DNA of 64,000 nucleotides from Anabaena sp. 4-3. Its GTDB lineage: Bacteria > Cyanobacteriota > Cyanobacteriia > Cyanobacteriales > Nostocaceae. The stretch lies in contig NZ_LUHJ01000068.1 in NCBI RefSeq assembly GCF_001597745.1, positions 131,434 to 195,433 on the forward strand, in the 5' to 3' direction. Below the pieces are notes generated by a model. The model saw only the letters and a program-made list of their open reading frames with translations. It ran no database searches and had not been told where the DNA came from. Of the stretch, positions 9,061-17,836 are shown piece by piece. The number at the start of each line of letters is the position of its first letter. The stretch's first letter is position 1. Both the position numbers and the translations under genes were made by a program.

Positions 9061-9816
9061 TTATAAAACTTCTTCTTCTAAAGCTTTGCGGGCGATACGG
9101 GTGACATAAATTGTCACGGCGACAGTGGCGAGAAAACCGATAATTCTAATTGTCCATTGTGCTGTGGGGTTGGTAGGTTGGCTGTCAGTCCCTATCATGG
9201 CGAGGTTTCCCGCCAGAGAACCAATATAAACGTACATGATAGTTCCGGGTATCATCCCTACTGAACCTATAAAGTAGTCTTTAAGTGTAACTCCTGTAAT
9301 TCCAAAGGCGTAATTTAATAAGTTGAAGGGAAATATAGGGGATAGACGGGTTAACAGGACGATTTTTAAGCCTTCTCTACCAACTGCTTTGTCAATTGCG
9401 GCGAATTTTTTGTTATCTGCGATTTTCCGCGCTACCCAACCTCTGGCTAAATAACGTCCTACTAAAAATGCGGCTGTAGCTCCTAGGGTAGCACCGATGA
9501 ATACGTAAACAGAACCCCAGCCGACACCAAAGACTACTCCAGCACCCAAGGTGAGAATTGAGCCGGGTAAAAAGGCGACGGTGGCAATAATATAAAGTAA
9601 GATAAATGCGATCGCTCCCCATGTGCCTATACTATTAATCCATTGCAAAGCATCACGTAAAATCGTCTGGGGATTAAAAGAATTGCTATTCGCTGATGCT
9701 TGCGCCCAGGCAAAATCTGTAGGGATGAAGTAGGCGATCGCTACCATCAAAAATGTTAGACTAATTAATCTGACATTTCTACTGTTAAATAAATTTCCTA
9801 TACTTTGATTTTTCAT
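9061..9816 (-). CDS. TVP38/TMEM64 (DedA-like VTT domain) membrane protein
   Basis: 251 residues, inner-membrane protein with an N-terminal hydrophobic segment, a VTT core and a C-terminal helix. Core signatures are FLPGSILTLGAGVVFGVGWGSVYV, GATAAFLVGRYLARGWVARK and LTRLSPIFPFNLLNYAFGITGV, followed by GSVGMIPGTIMYVYIGSLAGN. The family is related to DedA proteins, some of which are lipid scramblases or transporters; the substrate here is unknown. It is closely similar to the next gene upstream, so the two are tandem paralogues. Both lie on the same strand as the flavoprotein and a glycosyltransferase, suggesting one functional group. Confidence 0.88.
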   Translation of the reverse strand: MKNQSIGNLFNSRNVRLISLTFLMVAIAYFIPTDFAWAQASANSNSFNPQTILRDALQWINSIGTWGAIAFILLYIIATVAFLPGSILTLGAGVVFGVGWGSVYVFIGATLGATAAFLVGRYLARGWVARKIADNKKFAAIDKAVGREGLKIVLLTRLSPIFPFNLLNYAFGITGVTLKDYFIGSVGMIPGTIMYVYIGSLAGNLAMIGTDSQPTNPTAQWTIRIIGFLATVAVTIYVTRIARKALEEEVL

Positions 9817-9903
9817 TATTAAACGCAGATGGACGCAGATAAACGCAGATAAATTTATACTCAGGAGACTAGAAAAGGTTATATATTGCTACTGCTGGAA
9901 AAA

Positions 9904-10656
9904 CTAAAATTTTTTTCTTTCCTTGTTTCCTACCTCCATGACGACAGTTTGAGCTAAAGCCTTTTGAGCAATCTTCGTGACATACACCGTCACACCTACA
10001 GTTGCCATTAATCCTAAGCCTTGGATGACCCATTGCATAATTTGGGTTTCTGGCGTAACCTGTTGATGATTAATATCCGCCATTGCCAAATTTGTGGCGA
10101 GAGAACCGATATAAACATACATCACAGTTCCCGGAATAATTCCTAAAGAACCTAATATATAATCTTTTAAAGATATCTGCGTCACTCCGAAAGCATAATT
10201 TAATAAATTGAAGGGAAAAATTGGAGAAAGGCGCGTTAACAGCACAATTTTCCATCCTTCTTTACCCACAGCTTGATCAATGGCTTGAAATTTCGGATGT
10301 TTAGCTATTTGTCGCGCCACCCAATCACGTGTAAGATAACGTCCGATGAGAAAAGCCAAAGTTGCACCAACTGTTGCGGCGATTAACACATAGACTGAAC
10401 CCCAAAACACACCAAATAGACAACCACCTTTGAGTGTCAGCAGAGAACCGGGGATAAATAACAATGTAGCTAAATTGTAAATGATTATGTAGGCGATCGC
10501 CCCGAAAATTCCCAAACTCTCAACCCACAGCACTAATTGGTTGATAACTATTGAAAAGTTGAATTGTTTAGCAATAATTATCAGAATGACCACGATCAAA
10601 CTTAACAGCAGTAGTTTGAGTTTGCTATTTAATCGCCGTTGATGCTTTGGAATCAT
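9904..10656 (-). CDS. TVP38/TMEM64 membrane protein, tandem paralogue
   Basis: 250 residues with the same layout and nearly the same core motifs as the neighbour at 9061 (FIPGSLLTLKGGCLFGVFWGSVYVL, LTRLSPIFPFNLLNYAFGVTQISLKDY, GIIPGTVMYVYIGSLATN). The N-terminal helix and the C-terminal region differ most. Such pairs suggest duplication followed by division of work or a hetero-oligomer. The 87-base gap to the neighbour holds short GGACGCAGAT-type repeats (around 9826-9850). Function beyond the family is not known. Confidence 0.87.
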   Translation of the reverse strand: MIPKHQRRLNSKLKLLLLSLIVVILIIIAKQFNFSIVINQLVLWVESLGIFGAIAYIIIYNLATLLFIPGSLLTLKGGCLFGVFWGSVYVLIAATVGATLAFLIGRYLTRDWVARQIAKHPKFQAIDQAVGKEGWKIVLLTRLSPIFPFNLLNYAFGVTQISLKDYILGSLGIIPGTVMYVYIGSLATNLAMADINHQQVTPETQIMQWVIQGLGLMATVGVTVYVTKIAQKALAQTVVMEVGNKERKKF

Positions 10657-10832
10657 GGGATTACCTAAGTTTTTACTGTTATTGTCCAGTATTTAGGGGT
10701 AATACTGATGACCACAGTCAAAAAACACAATATTCCTGAAATTTCCTTTTTTATGACCTTTCACTAGAATATGTCAGTTTCATTAGCAATAGCTTAAATT
10801 TCAATTAATATTTATCCGTAATATTTTAAATT

Positions 10833-11570
10833 TTAAATTTTAAATTTTGAATTTTGAATTTTGAATTCCCCCGCAGGGGGTTGACGATACCATTGGCGAA
10901 TTCGTTCTGGTTTGACTCCGAGTAAATAAGCAATAATCACGATTTGATTAATCAGGGTAGTTTTAAAGACTCCCTTTTTTATCCATCTCCGGGCAGAAGT
11001 AACAACAGGTACAGGAATTATAGTAATTTTTCCTATACGTTGCAAACGCCGTATTAGTTCAAAGTCTTCCATGATGGGAAGTTCTGGAAAACCGCCTATT
11101 TTTTTAAATATAGATTTAGTAATAAAAATTGCTTGGTCGCCGTAGGGCATTTGTAAAAGGCGCGATCGCCAGTTTACTCCTTTTTCGACCCAGCGCAACC
11201 CCCCTAAAGCCGCATCTATCCGCAACTCAAACGCACCTGCTACCACCTGCGGCTGTTGTAATGCGCTAGAAATCATCTCATCAAACCCCATCGGTAAGCG
11301 AGTATCTGCATGAAGAAACAACAAAATTTCACCACTAGCTACCTCTGCACCTGCGTTCATCTGCACAGCACGACCAGGAGAAGATGAGATAACTTTTACA
11401 CCTAATGATTGGGCTAGGGCGACAGTTTCATCCTGTGAGCCACCATCTACAACAATAATCTCTGTATTTATCCTGGGGTTAATCGTATTAATTACTGCTG
11501 TAATATTTGCAGCTTCGTTAAGTGTAGGGATGATCACAGAAATTGGCGGATGGTGAAGATTTTGACCCAT
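10833..11570 (-). CDS. family 2 glycosyltransferase, TIGR04283 type
   Basis: A 245-residue GT-A glycosyltransferase. Signatures are SVIIPTLNEAANITAVIN, the sugar-nucleotide site EIIVVDGGSQDETV, the metal site LLFLHADTRLP, and GDQAIFITKSIFKKIGGFPELPIMEDFEL. This matches the family labelled TIGR04283, annotated as arsenosugar-type glycosyltransferase, which in cyanobacteria often sits near TVP38 and MerA-like genes. The last 11 residues (EFKIQNSKFKI) come from an AT-rich intergenic repeat that has become part of the frame, so the natural end may have been near residue 233. Substrate unknown. Confidence 0.85.
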   Translation of the reverse strand: MGQNLHHPPISVIIPTLNEAANITAVINTINPRINTEIIVVDGGSQDETVALAQSLGVKVISSSPGRAVQMNAGAEVASGEILLFLHADTRLPMGFDEMISSALQQPQVVAGAFELRIDAALGGLRWVEKGVNWRSRLLQMPYGDQAIFITKSIFKKIGGFPELPIMEDFELIRRLQRIGKITIIPVPVVTSARRWIKKGVFKTTLINQIVIIAYLLGVKPERIRQWYRQPPAGEFKIQNSKFKI

Positions 11571-11587
11571 AATGAAAGAAGAAGGGG

Positions 11588-11750
11588 ATAGTAGGCGATC
11601 GCATCATAAAATAGAAAAGCGGCTTGATGACAATTGTTGTAGGGTGGGCATTCCTAACAACGTCAAACTAAATATTTTAGCAACTGGTAAGCAATGCCCA
11701 CCTGACGCTAATTGAGAATAGTAGAAGATATCGCATCATAAATAAAAAAG
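11588..11750. repeat. inverted-repeat element between near-direct repeats
   Basis: An inner palindrome with arms GGTGGGCATT (11643-11652) and AATGCCCACC (11693-11702) is flanked by two similar copies of ATAGTAG..GAT..CGCATCATAAA.TA.AAAA (about 11588-11618 and 11718-11750). The layout resembles a small element inserted with a duplication, or a duplicated leader. It fills the gap between the glycosyltransferase and the DUF4870 gene. Confidence 0.5.
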
Positions 11751-11805
11751 GGATGATTTTCTAAATCCCTTTTCTACCAACAAATTTAATATTCAGTTTA
11801 AGTAA

Positions 11806-12180
11806 TTAAAACACCCGAAAAATAAACGGATAACGGAACGGTTCATCAGGTTGGGTAAAACAGTGAACTAACGCCCAAATAGTTAAACCCCAGTGCAGTA
11901 AAAACCCAAAAGCCACCAAAGGGAAAAACAAAAGACCGCCCAGACCAAAGGTCAGCCAAGATATAATCCCAACAGGTACAGCAATCACAGTTGCCCAGAA
12001 CCAGACATTAAAGTGAAAATTAATCGATTCTTTGGCGTTACTTTTGACAACTGGATCATCAGAAACCAAGTTTATGGCAATGGGAACACCAATGGAAACT
12101 AACGCTGTACTAAAGAAAATCGCCCCATGACACAGACTTGATAGCAGTTTGCGCTTATCAGAATCGAATGTAACTTGCAT
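11806..12180 (-). CDS. DUF4870-type small membrane protein
   Basis: 124 residues with three or four predicted membrane helices and the conserved pattern KRKLLSSLCHGAIFFS...PVVKSNAKESINFHFN, typical of DUF4870/Tic20-like proteins. It ends with FTQPDEPFRYPFIFRVF. Members are inner-membrane proteins of unknown function. The gene stands alone with no close partner on its strand. Confidence 0.78.
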   Translation of the reverse strand: MQVTFDSDKRKLLSSLCHGAIFFSTALVSIGVPIAINLVSDDPVVKSNAKESINFHFNVWFWATVIAVPVGIISWLTFGLGGLLFFPLVAFGFLLHWGLTIWALVHCFTQPDEPFRYPFIFRVF

Positions 12181-12363
12181 CCTGGTGGCTCCTCAATTGA
12201 CTTTATAGCTTCAATTTTAGAGGATACCGCAGAGATTTTGTGTTACTGTTTCCCGCACTCCAGCATTTTTCTGACTTTTCCTCGTGATCTGTAAGTTTTG
12301 TCTGCAACTAATCACTTTCAGAATATGAGGTTTACCGAACCCATAACTATGAAATAATCAAGA

Positions 12364-12380
12364 GTAGACCAAAGGTCTAC
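12364..12380 (-). terminator. hairpin after the PEP-CTERM gene
   Basis: GTAGACC-AAA-GGTCTAC lies 25-41 bases beyond the stop of the minus-strand gene at 12405 and is followed on that strand by TCTTGATTATTT. A short stem with a weak T-run. Confidence 0.45.
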
Positions 12381-12404
12381 CCTCAAAATAAAATGATGTG
12401 ATCA

Positions 12405-13241
12405 TTAAGCGTGGTGTTGTTTGCGTTTTAAGAGTGAACTTGCAGCAAAAGTACCAAATGCCAAAAGACCTAAGATAGAAGTAGGTTCAGGAACACTTTG
12501 AACAGTTCCTCTATATTTGATATCACCAATCCCAATACCATGATTACGCGGATTTATGGACGGATTGATGTCATCACCATCGGTGAAAACTAACTCAAAA
12601 CCATCAATAGCACTAGCAAAGCTGACTAATACACTACCCTGATCTCCGTTCTCATTGTCCGACAGACTTCTAATACCATCTAGGGTGAAAGTATCGACTA
12701 TCTGAACGGTGTTTTGAGCTAAAACTGGGGTAAAAATCGGGTTAACAACTTGGTTTCCCAACAATCCCTTAATAATTACTCTGTCTTGCCATGAGTTTCT
12801 ACTAATGTCAATGTCATACAGCATGAATGAAACATCGGTGAGAGGGTTAGTAAAACCCTTAAAGCTAGTAGTCATAGTCATTGAGTTATTCCCCTTGGTC
12901 AAACCCACTGCTTGTGCATCTATTTGTAAATGTAAACTTTTGTTATCTGCACCCTGACTACCATTAAGAGTGCTGCTAATAGCAGGAGTTATACTACCAC
13001 CAAATCCCACAAAATTGATTTGTGAACCAAGCTCAAACTTCAAGTCAACCGTTCCTTCTCCGGCATTAAAGGTACGAATTTGACCCGAACTTGGGGCAGT
13101 CCATCCACTGGCTAGCTGATCCCAATCTATTAAAAATTGAGTATTATCCGCAACAGTTGCCCTGGCTACGGCTGGCATCAAAACTGCACCTGTTACAGCG
13201 ATCAAACAACTAATGCGAGATAAAAAACGGTTATGAAACAT
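12405..13241 (-). CDS. PEP-CTERM sorting-domain exported protein
   Basis: 278 residues with an N-terminal signal peptide (ISCLIAVTGAVLMPAVARA, cleaved after ARA) and a C-terminal PEP-CTERM tail (VPEPTSILGLLAFGTFAASSLLKRKQ). The tail has the order expected for exosortase-dependent sorting: VPEP, a hydrophobic helix, then a basic end. The mature domain is beta-rich with many Asn, Asp and Ser and no known catalytic motif. Such proteins go to the outer surface or extracellular matrix. The target here is unknown, and no exosortase gene was seen in the window. Confidence 0.85.
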   Translation of the reverse strand: MFHNRFLSRISCLIAVTGAVLMPAVARATVADNTQFLIDWDQLASGWTAPSSGQIRTFNAGEGTVDLKFELGSQINFVGFGGSITPAISSTLNGSQGADNKSLHLQIDAQAVGLTKGNNSMTMTTSFKGFTNPLTDVSFMLYDIDISRNSWQDRVIIKGLLGNQVVNPIFTPVLAQNTVQIVDTFTLDGIRSLSDNENGDQGSVLVSFASAIDGFELVFTDGDDINPSINPRNHGIGIGDIKYRGTVQSVPEPTSILGLLAFGTFAASSLLKRKQHHA

Positions 13242-13765
13242 ATCAATAGTTATTTTTGATTTTTTTGCAGTAAGAGATTAGAGAATTGAGCTAACACGGA
13301 TAATCGGAAAGATGCAGATATTAATACAGCAAATTTCCTCAGAGCTTGCAGTATGACTGTGACACAAGTTTTTATTAGTTAGCTTCACTTAATCTCATCA
13401 TGTCATACCTCATGAAAAATAACTAGCAACTTATTTGTATCTTATTATTTTCAGTGTAAATACAGAGAAAATCTTCAGACAATATTATTTAGTCATCTGA
13501 AAATCTAGAATCCTATTTTTAAAAGGCTTTGACGATGATCAAAGGCATCTTGATGTTAGCTAAAATAGAGATGTTGCTAATAGAAATTGTAAAATTAGTG
13601 TAAAGGTATCTCTCGGTGGAGGTATCTCTTTTCTCCGTATTTAATAATTTGAAATTTTAAAAAATATATATTTATACGGTAACTTGCTGTTTCTCAACTA
13701 ACATCAAATTATGTGCAACTGGTATTTTACCTGATATCAAACGTACTTAGCAGAGGTAATCGACA

Positions 13766-14026
13766 ATGGGTAGAATCAATCCCTACACACTGCAAATGCA
13801 GATTACTCGGATGTTTGAACAAGGACAATCATTCTTTGCTACGACCCAAGTGCAAGAATGGTTAAAAGAACGCAATCATAATCCATTAGACTATGAGATT
13901 ATTTTCCATAAAAAACCTGCTCCCCCTGGTTCTCAAGAGGTGATGGTAGTAGAAATTGAATTGCGGCGTAAAGATGGACAACCTGTAGATCCTTGGTTGC
14001 AAGAACAAGCTAACCTTCATGCTTAA
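13766..14026 (+). CDS. small conserved hypothetical protein
   Basis: 86 residues, soluble, no signal. It opens with MGRINPYTLQMQITRMFEQGQSFFATTQVQEWLKERN and ends in a charged beta-strand region (EVMVVEIELRRKDGQPVDPWLQEQ). Not recognised. The start has AGAGGTAATCGACA just before it (AGAGG spacing about 9), which supports the ATG at 13766. The 13242-13764 gap upstream is AT-rich; it shows a direct repeat of GGTATCTCT near 13600-13630 but no gene. Confidence 0.6.
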   Translation: MGRINPYTLQMQITRMFEQGQSFFATTQVQEWLKERNHNPLDYEIIFHKKPAPPGSQEVMVVEIELRRKDGQPVDPWLQEQANLHA

Positions 14027-14052
14027 TTTTCAGTTTCTAGTAGTAGGGGTTA

Positions 14053-14085
14053 TATGCGTAGTTCCTCTCAGAGAAACTACGCATA
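14053..14085. terminator. bidirectional hairpin between convergent genes
   Basis: TATGCGTAGTT pairs perfectly with AACTACGCATA (11 bp) with an 11-base loop, midway between the convergent genes ending at 14026 and 14111. The position suggests shared termination, although no strong T-run follows. Confidence 0.5.
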
Positions 14086-14110
14086 GCTTGCTTACCCGCA
14101 TCACAGTTTT

Positions 14111-14419
14111 TTACTTGTTTTGAATCTCACTCGCCATTTTAATATAATAATCCATCTTGGAACTTGGACGGCGACGTTCAGAGGTGGAAATGTTCGGTGT
14201 GGTATCTGGCTGGGTTTCCGTTGATTGTTTTTCTGAAGATTTCTTAATGCTTTTTGCTTCTTCAGAGTCTAAAAAATAACCAGGCTTATTTAATCCCAAT
14301 AACCTGGAAAAAGCATTAAAAGCATTTCCAACTAAACCAAAAGTGTTTTTGATGCCAACAGATACAAAAGCCAGGACGCGAATTAAGGTATTTTGGATGA
14401 TTTGAGTGAAACGAGCCAT
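14111..14419 (-). CDS. small hypothetical protein with amphipathic N terminus
   Basis: 102 residues. The first half is hydrophobic and Phe-rich (IQNTLIRVLAFVSVGIKNTFGLVGNAFNAF) and may lie on a membrane. The second half is Ser/Thr/Lys-rich and probably disordered, ending SKMDYYIKMASEIQNK. Not recognised, and no catalytic motif. Low-complexity tails like this are common in small cyanobacterial proteins. Confidence 0.55.
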   Translation of the reverse strand: MARFTQIIQNTLIRVLAFVSVGIKNTFGLVGNAFNAFSRLLGLNKPGYFLDSEEAKSIKKSSEKQSTETQPDTTPNISTSERRRPSSKMDYYIKMASEIQNK

Positions 14420-15271
14420 AGTAGTGGTTTTTTATATTTGTTTAGTTATTGTCGTATCAGTATCATGATTCTATATATAAGTTTTAAATGTCTCTATCGG
14501 TAGATGTGTTTTTATAGCTAACACTCATTTAATTGCCGAATCTATTACTTTCAATTAGCAATATCCTGCGAACAATTATTGTCAAAAAATAACTTAATAG
14601 ACCAAAATCTAAACTTTTTATCTATACCCCTGCGTGAACCAACGCCAAATCAGCCTATGCCACTTTTTTCTTGTGCGTAATTGAGAAAGCAGACTCATGA
14701 ATGTATACTGCTACAAATAAAGGTAAGAACCTCATCCAACATGAATTATTAGCAAAAATCGAAAATTGACAATGAACAAAAAACCCCGGCTATGAAACCG
14801 AGGTGATTGGGAGAAGTCCAAATGTTAGTGGAAGATATGGAAGATACCGATACCGAAGTCAGTTTGATATGAACTAAATTTACAAGAAACCTTTTTTTTG
14901 ACGGCGTTGACAATTCAGTTGATAATTCCGCCTAGTCAACTGCAACAACCTTGCTGCTTTACGTAGTGATCAACAACTTGGTTGATTTTTGGTTTATTAG
15001 CTCAATATGTTGTCTTGTGTAAATAATTGTAACGAATTTGAAACAAATTCTGCAATAAAACTTGACATAGTAAATCAAATATATTTCATAATTAAATCTT
15101 ATACTTCAGCCTAATAATGATTAAAGACTAGAGACTGAGAATTACTGTTAACTGATTTAAGTGGTATGGTAAGTGAGTTAACATATTCATGTCAGACAGC
15201 TAGATATCAGCTAGCTTTGTATGATGACTTCCTCCGTAATTAAATAGGACAAATTAGGAGGCAACTATATC
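14420..15271. other. 852-base gene-poor stretch
   Basis: No convincing gene. It contains an imperfect hairpin CCCCGG-N8-CCGAGG around 14784-14803, a 16-codon open frame at 14822-14872 (MLVEDMEDTDTEVSLI) preceded by GGGAG, and several small inverted repeats near 14910-14990 (for example ATCAAC-N6-GTTGAT followed by TTTTGG). It could hold a small RNA or a leader for the response-regulator gene. Confidence 0.35.
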
Positions 15272-15712
15272 TTGGCAAATCATTCAGAAAGACTACATTC
15301 ACAAAATGTTAAGCATCACTCTGATTTAGTAGTAGGCTTGCATATTCTGGTTGTAGATGATAATGATGACAGTCTGTTGTTAACTGCTTGTATTTTGGAA
15401 AGCTACGGTATTAAGGTATCAACAGCAACAACTGCCTTACAGGCTTTAGAGGCGATCGCTCAATTTCAATTCGATGGATTAATTTTTGACATTGCTATGC
15501 CGGATATAGACGGATATTCATTAATACGACAAGTCAGAGAAAATCAACTTTTAGCAGCGCGAACTGTTCCGGCGATCGCTCTGACGGCTTTAGGTTGCGA
15601 AGAAAGTTACAATCTGGCTTTGCAAGCTGGTTTTCAAAGCTACATGAATAAACCTATAGAACCGAATCTTTTGATAGCAGAACTGATGCAAGTCATGAAT
15701 ATTTCTGCCTGA
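15272..15712 (+). CDS. single-domain response regulator (CheY-like receiver)
   Basis: 146 residues made of one receiver domain. Conserved elements are ILVVDDNDDS (acidic pocket), FDIAMPDIDGYSL (phospho-acceptor Asp before IAMPD), PAIALTALG (Thr switch) and YMNKPI (Lys). There is no output domain, so it probably passes phosphate to, or competes for, a partner. The start is TTG at 15272, supported by AGGAGG at 15256-15261 with spacing 10; no in-frame ATG exists before the receiver fold. No histidine kinase is adjacent, making it an orphan. Confidence 0.88.
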   Translation: MANHSERLHSQNVKHHSDLVVGLHILVVDDNDDSLLLTACILESYGIKVSTATTALQALEAIAQFQFDGLIFDIAMPDIDGYSLIRQVRENQLLAARTVPAIALTALGCEESYNLALQAGFQSYMNKPIEPNLLIAELMQVMNISA

Positions 15713-15791
15713 GAAAATGGGAAAGAACAGGCATCATACAAATTAGTCATATCTGGCAAAAACTTACTACTTAATTATTCCCAAATTGCCG

Positions 15792-16163
15792 TCAAGATGT
15801 TGAAACAGCTATCAGCAAACAGATAAATAATAAACCCAGGATTAACAGCAAAGGCTGATGGCGTTTGAGCCAATTTTTGACAGTTTCTTGCCAACTACTA
15901 GCAGCACCCTGTTGTGCTAACTCAGATTCCCGTTCAGCAATATTTTGATAAAGGGTACACTCTTTCGCATAGGGACGTTGGGGAAAGTTGCAAGTATTAT
16001 CAGCATGATAAGTACAACTGTCACACAGATACTCATTTTTGCTAGCACGGTGTAGCGGAATTCCGGGATGACCGTATGCTTTCAGTGCTGTGCGACAATA
16101 GGGACAAGTAAGAGCCTGACTGTCAATTATTTGGTGACAGTGGGGACAAGAGACAGTAGCCAC
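15792..16163 (-). CDS. zinc-ribbon protein with C-terminal membrane anchor
   Basis: About 123 residues if it starts at the GTG at 16163. Two CxxC pairs form a zinc ribbon at the N terminus (SCPHCHQIIDSQALTCPYC). A second Cys cluster follows (LCDSCTYHADNTCNFPQRPYAKECTLY), then a coil, and one membrane helix ends the protein (LLLILGLLFICLLIAVSTS). This is a tail-anchored layout with the Cys region in the cytosol. The frame stays open back to 16319, but that part runs through an intergenic repeat (16260-16324) and is unlikely to be coding. Function unknown. Confidence 0.65.
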   Translation of the reverse strand: MATVSCPHCHQIIDSQALTCPYCRTALKAYGHPGIPLHRASKNEYLCDSCTYHADNTCNFPQRPYAKECTLYQNIAERESELAQQGAASSWQETVKNWLKRHQPLLLILGLLFICLLIAVSTS

Positions 16164-16259
16164 AACTTCAACACAATTCAGGAAACATTCTGATTTTAGT
16201 ACATTAAAGCAGGTGAACAGGGACGCAGGGGACTTCCAGATAAAAAAAATATCTAAAGT

Positions 16260-16324
16260 GTAGGGTGCGTCAGTACGAGAACCCCTAGCTATAACAAGAA
16301 AATATTCATCCTGACGCACCCTAC
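16260..16324. repeat. inner module of the MITE-like element
   Basis: GTAGGGTGCGTCAG (16260-16273) and CTGACGCACCCTAC (16311-16324) are identical to the inner arms of the element at 5102-5225, with a different 37-base spacer and no outer TTGCGTAAGTCCT arms. Confidence 0.7.
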
Positions 16325-16362
16325 TAACAGTCGATTTGGATAATTTATGTTTTGGTGTTCCC

Positions 16363-16395
16363 TAATGACTAATAACTAAAGACTAATGACTATTA
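16363..16395. repeat. STRR heptamer repeat (TGACTAA type)
   Basis: TAATGACTAATAACTAAAGACTAATGACTATTA: variants of a seven-base unit, in the gap before the TIGR03792-type gene. Such short tandem repeats are characteristic of heterocyst-forming cyanobacteria. Confidence 0.7.
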
Positions 16396-16407
16396 ATTAG
16401 CGATCGC

Positions 16408-16713
16408 TCAATTTTGGTTAAGCTGGACTTGATACTCGTTTGACTCTACTAACTTATAACTATTTCCCAACGCTGCATTAAACTCTTGCTCTATCACCTC
16501 TAACTCGCTTGGGGGTATGGCTTGCCACTGCTCTTTAGTTGCCCAACGCATGATACATATAACTTCTGTAGAGTCATGGGGATTAATCCAGACTTCTTTA
16601 CCCAAAAACCCTGGATACTTAGCCAAAGCTGTTGTCCAAATTTCTGCATCCTTCTGGATAAAACTGGCTGCCATGCCAGCAGCCACTTGAAACTTAAGAA
16701 ATTCTATAATCAT
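16408..16713 (-). CDS. TIGR03792-type small protein, ABM-fold
   Basis: 101 residues with the dimeric ferredoxin-like (antibiotic biosynthesis monooxygenase-like) pattern. It begins MIIEFLKFQVAAGMAASFIQKDAEIWTTALAKYPGFLGKEVW, has a beta strand VICIMRWATKEQW, and a final helix (ELEVIEQEFNAALG) and strand. This fits the cyanobacterial family labelled TIGR03792, of unknown function. Monooxygenase activity is not established for it. Two STRR-like blocks flank the surrounding gaps. Confidence 0.72.
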   Translation of the reverse strand: MIIEFLKFQVAAGMAASFIQKDAEIWTTALAKYPGFLGKEVWINPHDSTEVICIMRWATKEQWQAIPPSELEVIEQEFNAALGNSYKLVESNEYQVQLNQN

Positions 16714-16849
16714 CTTCTTTCACCCTATGCCTTTGCCAATCTGCCAAAATAGAGTTGTAGGCTAGAATAACTACGCTTCCAGCATAGCTTGATTACACAC
16801 ACTCACAAGCTCAGGTCGGCTGGGTTGAAACAAGTAACGGGAAAAGAGT

Positions 16850-17173
16850 ATGGATAGCAACAACTGGTTGCAGCAGTTAATGATGCTCGGTATTGGCACA
16901 ACGTCTTTAGTGGCAGACAAACTCAAGCAAGTGAGTGATGAATTAGTCAAAGACGGTAAACTCAATCCTGAGCAAGCTAAGGCTGTAATGGATGACATTG
17001 TAGAACAGTTAAAGTCAGAGCAGGGAACTTGGGAAACCCAAATGCAAAGGCAAATGCGAAATATGATGCAAGATTTAGGAGTAGCGCGCCAGTCTGAGGT
17101 AGATGAACTACGGGGGAGAATTGACCGCTTAGAACGTCAAATACGCGATTTAGAAAATAAGCTTTGGCGTTAG
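16850..17173 (+). CDS. phasin-family-like coiled-coil protein
   Basis: 107 residues, almost entirely helical. The N-terminal part (NWLQQLMMLGIGTTSLVADKLKQVSDELVKDGKLNPEQAKAVMDDIV) and the C-terminal coiled coil (SEVDELRGRIDRLERQIRDLENKL) match the short PhaF/PhaI-like proteins annotated as phasin family in cyanobacteria. A role at polyhydroxyalkanoate granules is not shown by the sequence; no PHA synthase gene is nearby. Confidence 0.75.
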   Translation: MDSNNWLQQLMMLGIGTTSLVADKLKQVSDELVKDGKLNPEQAKAVMDDIVEQLKSEQGTWETQMQRQMRNMMQDLGVARQSEVDELRGRIDRLERQIRDLENKLWR

Positions 17174-17252
17174 GATATCCTTGTGATTTAAACTAAATTG
17201 TGTCCTGTTGGTAATGATCATTGCCAAACCACCCAAATAGGGAGGGCTAATT

Positions 17253-17777
17253 TTGAAAGCAATTTTACTCAGCGTGGGCTTAATGCTGGTCTGTGTTGTA
17301 GTTTTGGTACTGTCACAAATTGGCGGTAAGCAGGAATCTGCTGTAGCAGCTTCTTTAACCCAAACTCCAGCCGCACCCACAACTGTTACAGAAAACAATA
17401 CCTTAATAGCGAGCAATATTATGGCTGATGCCTCCAACGTCGTTACTACCCCTTCCGGTTTGAAATATGTTGAACTAGAAGAAGGAACTGGTGCAACACC
17501 TGAACGTGGACAAACAGTAACAGTTCACTACACTGGTACTTTAGAAGATGGTAGTAAATTTGATAGTTCACGCGATCGCAATCGTCCCTTTAGCTTCACC
17601 ATCGGCGTTGGACAGGTAATCAAAGGCTGGGATGAAGGACTTAGCACCATGAAAGTCGGTGGCCGTCGTCAATTAATCATCCCCTCAGAATTAGGTTATG
17701 GTGCGCGTGGTGCTGGTGGTGTGATTCCCCCCAACGCTACCCTACTATTTGACGTGGAATTACTTGACGTTAAATAA
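17253..17777 (+). CDS. FKBP-type peptidyl-prolyl cis-trans isomerase, exported or anchored
   Basis: 174 residues: an N-terminal membrane/signal segment ([19 protein letters not shown]), a low-complexity linker, then a complete FKBP domain from about residue 65 ([38 protein letters not shown]... [34 protein letters not shown]...LLFDVELL). The conserved Tyr, Phe, Asp, Trp and the GYG loop are present, so it should be active. It probably acts in the thylakoid lumen or periplasm. The start is TTG at 17253 with GGAGGG at 17241-17246. Confidence 0.92.
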   Translation: MKAILLSVGLMLVCVVVLVLSQIGGKQESAVAASLTQTPAAPTTVTENNTLIASNIMADASNVVTTPSGLKYVELEEGTGATPERGQTVTVHYTGTLEDGSKFDSSRDRNRPFSFTIGVGQVIKGWDEGLSTMKVGGRRQLIIPSELGYGARGAGGVIPPNATLLFDVELLDVK

Positions 17778-17836
17778 AAACTGGTGACTAGGGACAAATA
17801 AATTCAAAATACTCCTAGGTCGAAGCAAGCTACAAA

